The notes below the pieces were generated by a model. That model was not told the DNA's origin. It saw nothing but the letters and a program-made list of their open reading frames with translations, and did no database searches. From a virus, in the IMG/VR virus record IMGVR_UViG_3300034104_003099, positions 1 through 24,487 of that record: DNA of 24,487 bases. One strand, written 5' to 3'. Positions within the stretch are counted from its first letter, which is position 1. Each line of letters opens with the position of its first letter. Of this stretch, positions 1-6,100 are shown one piece after another. A program made the position numbers and the translations under genes.

Positions 1-30
1 GCTGCGCTTTATTCTTAATAAAGAAGCCAT
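1..30 (-). CDS. Start of a further tail fibre-type gene (partial, cut by window edge)
   Basis: An ATG at 30 opens MASLLRIKRS and runs off the window. AAGGGGA lies about 5 bases upstream, at the end of the 78-residue gene. The opening MA.L.IKRS is very common in phage fibre and virion proteins that continue with S...P..L..GELA, so a fibre gene is likely, but only ten codons are seen. Confidence 0.55.
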   Translation of the reverse strand, partial: MASLLRIKRS

Positions 31-41
31 ATGTTATCCCC

Positions 42-278
42 TTAAAACTGACCTGCTTCAAAAATCTGCTTTTCCAGCAGGTTAGTAGCTGTCCATTTAT
101 TTGTTGCGGCATTATAAATAAGTATACCGCCATCCTGTAATGCGCTTACGTCTACGTCGCTGCTATTAGTAATAGTACCTACTGTATTTGGCGGCATCAT
201 GCCACTGGTAATTACTTTCGTAACTTCAACATTAGCAACAACTGTTTTTCCTAAATCAGTTACTACTACTTGAGTCAT
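42..278 (-). CDS. Small fibre-associated protein
   Basis: The 78-residue product starts with a strand-rich N-terminus (QVVVTDLGKTVVANVEV) and ends with the pattern DVSALQDGGILIYNAATNKWTATNLLEKQIFEAGQF, a C-terminal motif often found in phage fibre-region proteins (DGG.L.YN...KW.A...L..Q...GG.F). It starts in an ATGA overlap with the preceding gene. It may attach to or help assemble a fibre. Confidence 0.6.
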   Translation of the reverse strand: MTQVVVTDLGKTVVANVEVTKVITSGMMPPNTVGTITNSSDVDVSALQDGGILIYNAATNKWTATNLLEKQIFEAGQF

Positions 279-865
279 CGTGTTACCTCCCGGACCAGTG
301 TAATATTACCACTAGCAAAAGTAACTACATTGTTTCCATTGAATAGCTCAATAGAGTACACAGCAGTAGTAAAATCAAAGTTTTGTGTTATACTACCCAA
401 AAGTGTAACTTGAATAGTTTTGTTTGTGTCGTTTACCACAATCTGATAGTTCGCACTAGTAGCTTCGTGTAATACAACACTGCTGTCAACACTTTCACGA
501 ATCTGCATGCGTGCACTATAATTTGCTAGTGATACTGGTTGATTAAACTCCACCACACCGCCACTAGTGTACGCCGTGTATCCTAGGCTATTTGTTTGAT
601 TAATTTCTATTGTAGTTGGAGTTACGCTGGTGGCTAAATAGTAGCTGTCGCCTTGACTATTTATCTCCTTCATGCCACCAGCACCCACCACACGAAACCT
701 CCAGCCTTGCGGCAAGTTGTGGGTTGCGCTAGTAGTGATTACGCACGGAGCAGCTTTAGGGATTGTTTGTATGGGTACATAAACTTTTGTTTCTGATTCC
801 CAGCGAAACGTCTCCTGAAAAGTACTACCTTGATAAATTTTATAATTAATCTTAGCTGGTTGCAT
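275..865 (-). CDS. Putative tail/fibre attachment protein with an inserted FCCH-like domain
   Basis: The 196-residue product resembles a small phage virion family with a start Y.IYQGSTFQETFRWE, a middle VSLANYSARMQIRE and an end IELFNGNNVVTFASGNITLVREVTR. Between the first two parts, at about residues 35-108, lies a segment with VITTSATHNLP, GAGGMKEINSQG and GYTAYTSGGVV, a module found in many phage virion proteins and resembling the first catalytic cysteine half domain (FCCH) of E1 enzymes in sequence searches as I remember. Here it is structural, not enzymatic. AAGGTGA lies before the ATG. Function not known. Confidence 0.6.
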   Translation of the reverse strand: MQPAKINYKIYQGSTFQETFRWESETKVYVPIQTIPKAAPCVITTSATHNLPQGWRFRVVGAGGMKEINSQGDSYYLATSVTPTTIEINQTNSLGYTAYTSGGVVEFNQPVSLANYSARMQIRESVDSSVVLHEATSANYQIVVNDTNKTIQVTLLGSITQNFDFTTAVYSIELFNGNNVVTFASGNITLVREVTR

Positions 866-1211
866 TAGCAGTCACCTTTACTTTCCTTACAGCAGCTACT
901 CGCTTAAAGGCATTCAGCTCACTAGTTAGCGCTACAACTTCGGTTTGTAGCTTGTCATTTTCTATGCAGAGTTGACGTAGCTGACTATTTAACTGAATAA
1001 TTTCTTGCTGTAATTTACCTAACTCTGTACTAAGGATCGTATTTTGTTGGCTAACACGCTCCAGCTCTTTGTGCATTAAAGTCATCACACTATCGGTTGC
1101 TTCCGACATTCGCCATTCTTTCAGCACTTTTTTAATACCAAAAGCTAGCGCAATTACTGCCAATGCAACCATGGCGATAGTTTGAATTACTGTATTACTA
1201 TCCAATTCCAT
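852..1211 (-). CDS. Membrane-anchored coiled-coil protein (holin- or spanin-like candidate)
   Basis: The 119-residue product has a short acidic N-terminus, one transmembrane segment (about residues 10-27, IQTIAMVALAVIALAFGI), then a basic KKVLKEWR patch and a long heptad-like coiled coil (about 45-100, repeating LQ/LN/LE). The basic patch just after the membrane segment suggests, by the positive-inside rule, that the coiled coil is in the cytoplasm, which is opposite to the Rz inner-membrane spanin. It may be a small lysis-related membrane protein or a membrane-bound assembly factor. It is the first gene after its own promoter and overlaps the next gene by 14 bases. Confidence 0.6.
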   Translation of the reverse strand: MELDSNTVIQTIAMVALAVIALAFGIKKVLKEWRMSEATDSVMTLMHKELERVSQQNTILSTELGKLQQEIIQLNSQLRQLCIENDKLQTEVVALTSELNAFKRVAAVRKVKVTANATS

Positions 1212-1330
1212 AATTCAAGTTTCCCCTTATTAGCAGTAATAAAAATATTTCTGCGAATTATTCTTAATGTTTACCCATTTGCAGCGGCTTCCGTGATTGT
1301 TCAGAATTTTTGCTGACTATTACAAGATTT
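1212..1330 (-). other. Untranslated leader of the second promoter transcript
   Basis: About 120 bases separate the predicted start point from the ATG at 1211, long for this compact module. It is AT-rich and holds no gene, only a four-codon ATG frame and a weak TCAG/CTGA hairpin. AAGGGG lies 11 bases before the ATG. I see no riboswitch pattern. Confidence 0.5.
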
Positions 1331-1346
1331 TGGTATTATTATACCA
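1331..1346. promoter_or_regulatory. TGGTA-N6-TACCA dyad over the -10, second copy
   Basis: The same inverted repeat with the same centre length as at 18997-19012, placed identically over the -10. In this copy the arms extend to 6 bp (TGGTAT / ATACCA). Confidence 0.45.
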
Positions 1347-1366
1347 TAAGGGCAGAAAGTTGTCAA
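1338..1366 (-). promoter_or_regulatory. Second consensus sigma70 promoter, for the distal accessory genes
   Basis: TTGACA (1366-1361), a spacer of exactly 17 bases and TATAAT (1343-1338) with TG one base before. It shares TTGACAA, TGGTATAAT and TACCAA with the tape measure promoter although the spacers differ. It would start RNA near 1331. Confidence 0.85.
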
Positions 1367-1369
1367 TGC

Positions 1370-1406
1370 AAAAAAATACCCTGCCTATAGGTTTAGGCAG
1401 GGTATT
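1370..1406 (-). terminator. Strong terminator after the 115-residue gene
   Basis: A perfect 13-bp stem (1375-1387 with 1394-1406, core ACCCTGCCT / AGGCAGGGT) has a 6-base loop and is followed on the minus strand by seven T residues that partly lie in the stem. The plus strand has ATTATTTTT after the stem, so it may work both ways. It ends about 3 bases before the -35 of the next promoter. Confidence 0.9.
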
Positions 1407-1444
1407 ATTTTTGTAGTTTATTTAGGTTTTGCTTAATCTAACGG

Positions 1445-1792
1445 TTAAGCTTGCCAAGGAAAATTACCAGTACTTAGCTCAACGACTGTATGCTTTTTAC
1501 TATCAATATCTTGCTGAATGCGTTCGTTAACAGTAATCTCGTAACCACCAGTTACAATCTGTTTGATCCAGTCAATAACTTGTTCAGCAGTCAACTGATT
1601 GAACGGCACAAAGTTACTAGGATCAATTTGACTTGGACTAAACTTTGTACGTCCTTCAAACTCCCCTTGAATTCCTGTGTCAGTATCTGTACCAATTTTC
1701 TTCCACATAACCTCTAGTATTGCATTTTGGAGACCATTGGTACTATCTACTTTTTTAAGTCCTGTAATTTCCCAAGTATATGTTGTTGACAT
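1445..1792 (-). CDS. Small phage protein with TYTWEITGL start (DUF7936-like)
   Basis: The 115-residue product has the pattern of a small protein common near tail fibre genes of tailed phages: a TYTWEITGL strand, an ILEVMWKKIGTDTDTGIQGEFEG segment, F.P..IDPSNFVPFNQLTAEQVIDWI, then a helix and a Trp-containing C-terminus (FPWQA). I believe this is the DUF7936 type, but the name is from memory and the function is not known. AAAGG lies before the ATG. It is the last gene before the terminator at 1370-1406. Confidence 0.65.
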   Translation of the reverse strand: MSTTYTWEITGLKKVDSTNGLQNAILEVMWKKIGTDTDTGIQGEFEGRTKFSPSQIDPSNFVPFNQLTAEQVIDWIKQIVTGGYEITVNERIQQDIDSKKHTVVELSTGNFPWQA

Positions 1793-1816
1793 ATATACCT
1801 TTCATCTATATAGTAA

Positions 1817-2092
1817 TTAACTTTGAACTATTGAACCGTTTGAATAGGAATCCGTATCTAGTAATTTAGTATACATTTTCGATACGATATCGGTATTTGC
1901 TTGATCCAAGATAAAATCGAAAGATTCCGTCCACAGCGGCGGTACGCTAGGGTTGTTCAAAGTTTCTAAAGAGGGATACATTCCTACCAATACTGTTACT
2001 AAGTTTTTTGGAGGGTATGCTTCTATCCTTAAAATTTTGTGATAGGGTGCTGCAACCCCGTGCTGAGTAATTATTTGTTTTTGTATATGCAT
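1817..2092 (-). CDS. Hypothetical protein of the fibre region
   Basis: The 91-residue product is not recognised. It is soluble, begins MHIQKQIITQHG, has a strand-like RIEAYPPKNLVTVLVGMY segment and a C-terminal Asp-rich helix. It lies 7 bases after the 254-residue gene with a weak GGA ribosome-binding site. Coding is supported by its fit in a tightly packed row of genes and lack of any rival frame. Confidence 0.6.
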   Translation of the reverse strand: MHIQKQIITQHGVAAPYHKILRIEAYPPKNLVTVLVGMYPSLETLNNPSVPPLWTESFDFILDQANTDIVSKMYTKLLDTDSYSNGSIVQS

Positions 2093-2099
2093 ACAATTC

Positions 2100-2864
2100 C
2101 TATATTGCTACAAATCTAAATGCATCAGCGCACATTAAGCTTTGCTGTGGTAAATATACAGAAGTTGAACTAGGTACAAATCCGTCATCTAAATACACGT
2201 TTTTAGTATAAAGTGTCGGAGTTCTGTAAATCGTACTACCAGACCTATACCATCTGTAGTTATACGTGGATTCAGTTACAAGAAACCCTCCTCCTTGAGA
2301 AACACTAAATGTTTCGTATAGTTCTCCTGAACAGGCAGTAAGTGCCATTGGATAAATTGTACTGCTTGGAGGTAGTGTTCTAAAGCTAGCTGCTACGACG
2401 GTACCTGTAGTTTGATTTGTGGGAAAGGTATACAGTCCGCTGATTTGTAGCTGATGTTTTAACAAATCAGTGGTTAGTGTTCCCCACTGATTGTATCCAT
2501 TCATGCCAACTGAGGATCCAGTAGATATACTGCCCCAGCAGCGTACGGTAATAGTAGTCGCCTCATTTAAAAACCCACTAGAGTTTGTGGTGCCGTCTCC
2601 AAATTGAAACCTTAGGGTCCACGTAGAACCTGACCTACTGCCTGTTAAAAATGCTCCTGCTACATTTTGTGATTGTTGTATCTGGAACCCAAATAGTAAA
2701 TAATCTCCGGAAAATGTAAATTGATAGTCTGAATACCCGGCGTTAGTTGTAGTAGGTTGAACTGTACTTATACGAGTAGCTGTTCCCAAATATTCAAAGC
2801 TTTTTCCAAAATGGGTAAAGGATAACTCCCCAAATTGATTGTATATTTCTAAACCTTCTGGCAT
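2100..2864 (-). CDS. Putative tail fibre accessory / receptor-binding protein
   Basis: The 254-residue product is Ser/Thr/Tyr/Gly-rich and beta-predicted through its whole length, as in fibre tips. It begins with GLEIYNQFGELSFTHFGKSF, which resembles the start of the preceding 85-residue protein, so the two may share an N-terminal attachment module and be paralogs with different outer parts. No enzyme motif is visible. GAGG lies before the ATG. It could be a receptor-binding tip or an outer decoration. Confidence 0.6.
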   Translation of the reverse strand: MPEGLEIYNQFGELSFTHFGKSFEYLGTATRISTVQPTTTNAGYSDYQFTFSGDYLLFGFQIQQSQNVAGAFLTGSRSGSTWTLRFQFGDGTTNSSGFLNEATTITVRCWGSISTGSSVGMNGYNQWGTLTTDLLKHQLQISGLYTFPTNQTTGTVVAASFRTLPPSSTIYPMALTACSGELYETFSVSQGGGFLVTESTYNYRWYRSGSTIYRTPTLYTKNVYLDDGFVPSSTSVYLPQQSLMCADAFRFVAI

Positions 2865-2865
2865 G

Positions 2866-3123
2866 TTACCTCACGCACACAAAGAAATAGTTACCGGCTG
2901 GAGACTGAACAGTTAATCGGGGATACCCGAGATTATAGTCGATACTAAAATCTTGAGGATCCCCTATTAATATACTTACATATAGCGTTTTACCAGGAAA
3001 ATCTGGAAAAGTTAAAATATTTTGATTTGTTCCAAAAGACCAGGCATCTATAATTGGGCCGCCTCTAACCCAATTTGCATCAAATATTTTTTCTCCGTTT
3101 GCTGCAAAGACTTCAAGGGACAT
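2866..3123 (-). CDS. Small fibre-associated protein
   Basis: The 85-residue product is not firmly recognised. It starts MSLEVFAANGEKIFDANW, similar in pattern to the start of the next gene product (GLEIYNQFGELSF), and ends in aromatic strands (NYFFVCVR). Such LEV-x-NxxG starts are common in small proteins coded after J in lambda-like phages. AGGAG lies in the end of the fibre gene, 9 bases before the ATG. A tip or fibre accessory role is inferred from place. Confidence 0.6.
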   Translation of the reverse strand: MSLEVFAANGEKIFDANWVRGGPIIDAWSFGTNQNILTFPDFPGKTLYVSILIGDPQDFSIDYNLGYPRLTVQSPAGNYFFVCVR

Positions 3124-3125
3124 TA

Positions 3126-6100
3126 TTAAAATACTCCTATACGTACACGCAGAGTGTTGCTGGAATCGTAAACGCGTATAATATTATCACTAATTTCTAC
3201 GCGAGCACCGCTGGTAGCTGTACGTAGTGTACCAATAGTTGCAGATACAGCCTGCAGATTATTTACTTGTATTTTTCCAGCTGTAATTGCTCCAGCAGCA
3301 ATATTTGCGGCACCTAATTCTCCAATATAAGCGGCACCAATTGCAGCACTTGCAATGTAGGTACTAATATTAAACTGAGTAATTTGATTCAGTGTAGCAA
3401 AGTTGCCAGCGCCCAATCCACTCAAACTAACTGTACCACCACCAGCACCACTAAGAGTTCCTGTGCTACTAATGCTAATATTGCTATTGCGGACAGCGGT
3501 ACCAGCATTTTGGCTAACTCCTTGAATATTACCACTAGTATCTACAAAAGTATTATTAGCTGCTAGATCTCCTGTGTAGCCTAGGCCACTAATAGTAACT
3601 GTACCGCCACCTGCATTGTTAATAGTACCGCTACTACTCATTGTAATATTGGTATTACGAACAGCAGTACCTGTACCAGTACCAATGCCATCCAGTGTTC
3701 CAGTACTAGCATTAATATTAATGCGACTATTGCGCTGAGCATCTAAGTCACCGCTATAGCCTAAGCCACCAATAGTAACTGTACCGCCACCAGCTCCACT
3801 AAGAGTACCTGCGTTATTAATGCTGATATTACTGTTGCGAACTGCAGTACCTGTACCAGTACCAATACCATCTAGTGTACCGTTAGTACTATCTATGCTT
3901 ATACGACTATTGCGCTGAGCGTCTAAGTCACCGCTATAGCCTAAGCCACCAATAGTAACTGTACCACCACCAGCTCCGCTAAGAGTGCCCGCATTATTAA
4001 TGCTGATGTTGCTGTTGCGAACTGCAGTACCCGTACCAGTACCAATGCCATCTAGAGTACCATTAGTGCTATTAATGGTTATACTGCTATTAGCTACAGT
4101 AGTGCCGTCACCAGTACCAATGCCACTAATATTTCCTCCAGAGATGGTGATTCGATTATTGCGTTGAGCATCTAAGTCACCACTATAACCTAAGCCACCA
4201 ATAGTAACTGTACCGCCACCGGCGTTGTTTAGCGTACCATTATTGCTTACAGTAATATTACTGTTACGAACTGCAGTACCAGTACCAGTACCAATGCCAT
4301 CTAGAGTACCATTGGTGGCATTAATGCTGATACGATTATTCCGTTGCGCATCTAAGTCACCGCTATAGCCTAAGCCACCAATAGTAACTGTACCACCACC
4401 CGCTCCACTAAGAGTGCCTGCATTATTAATACTGATGTTGCTGTTACGAACCGCAGTACCAGTACCAGTACCGATGCCATTTAGTGCACCAGTAACAGCA
4501 TCAATAACTATTGCTGCATTATTTAGTGAATTTGGATAGCTAGTGCTAATACTAGACCAATCTAAAGCTGTGCCTGCCGCTAGAATAATATTACCGTTTG
4601 CATCTTTTATACTGAGTCCACGGCTATCTATTCTATCAGCTACTACTAAGCCAGTAGTAATCCTGCCACCATCAATTTGTGTTTGACCAGTTGCACCAAA
4701 ACTTAAACCATTTGTACCATCAGTAACTGCATTAGCGCTGGTAAAAGTAACTAAACCTGTAAAACCAATTGTTTGAGATACTGTTCCAAAAGATATATTA
4801 CTACCTGTGCCAGTACCACCACCAGCTGTGTTTTCCACAACAGTATAAGTTGCGGCCCAGTATTTGTTACCGTTACTAGCAACAAATTGCGGAGCTTGTG
4901 TACTCCAGGTACCACCAGCAAAAACACCACCACTAAATACTCCAGTAGCAAATGTATAGGTAACGCCTGTAGTACTTAATCCAGTAGGAGCAGTTGCACT
5001 GGATTGATAGTAATATACATAGCCAGTAGAAGTTCTCTTACCATCTTGGCCGATACCATCTGAAACTACACTAAATACTACTGACTTGCTATACTGAGTT
5101 CCGGAATCTGTAGCGATAAGATTAACGGTTACGCTAGTAGAGCTAGTCGGATAAACGGTTACTGAGGAAGCAGTACTTGTAGTAACCGTACTACTACCGC
5201 TAAAACTTCCGCCACTTATTGTCCAACTATAAGTAGGGCTGGTTAAATTTTGTGGAGTAGCAGTTAGTGTCACCGGAGGTGTTGGTGTGTACACGCCGCC
5301 TACTAACTTAAAACTTACGTTAGTAGCACCACTTATATCTATACCTTTTGCAGCGGCTCCTGCGGAACCATCATACGCAACACTAAGTGTAACGGTTTTT
5401 GTAAAGGTTTGACTTGTACTTGGTTCTGTAACTGTTAGTTGCGCAGTTATACTCTGCACATTAGCAGCCGGAGTAATAGTGACACTACTAGCTGTACTTG
5501 TAGCCGGAGTAGCTCCAGTAATAGTCCAACTATATGTAGGCGCAGTAATATTTTGTGTTACTGCGGTTAATGCAGCACTGGTAGGTGAGTATGTACCGGC
5601 AGTATTAACCTTAAAGTTAGTTATTCCGGTAATATCAACAGTTTTTGCATTGTCGCCTTTAACACCTTGACGACTTTTGGCAATACTATACGTAATCGTA
5701 TACGAAGTGCCAGCATAACTAGCAGTTACAATAAAGTTTTCTTGATTGCTTACCCAGCTAGTGCCACTAAGGGTAAGCGCTCCGGTGGCGCTATTAACGG
5801 TTAAAGTTAATCCGTTTTGTGTAGCAGTACCAGAGTAAGTAACTCCACTGGTTAATACAACTCCACCTTTATATAGTCTAACACTGTTACCCGTTGGTAG
5901 TGTGTATCCAGTACCATCATTTAGTGTTGTGACTACATCACTATCGCTTATTAAGTCAATATTGATAGCGTCAGAACCTTGCTTGCTTTTAGCAATACTA
6001 TATACAACAGTATACGAAATACCGGTATAATTAGCTGTTATGGTAAAGTTTTCTTGGTTACTAGTCCAGCTTGTACCGCTAAGAGTTAGCGCACCCGTAG

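Noticed and set aside
2100-2864. Diversity-generating retroelement target in the 254-residue protein
   Set aside because: I see no reverse transcriptase, no template repeat and no second copy of its 3' end in the window.
3400-4530. Possible CRISPR-like array
   Set aside because: The repeat unit is 180 bases, in frame and entirely coding, with no short palindromic repeats and unique spacers.
3985-4951. Plus- and minus-strand frames in the fibre repeat region (for example 3985-4167 and 4751-4951)
   Set aside because: They are other-frame readings of the Gly-rich repeat and Ig-like coding sequence, giving Val/Leu/Pro low-complexity products.
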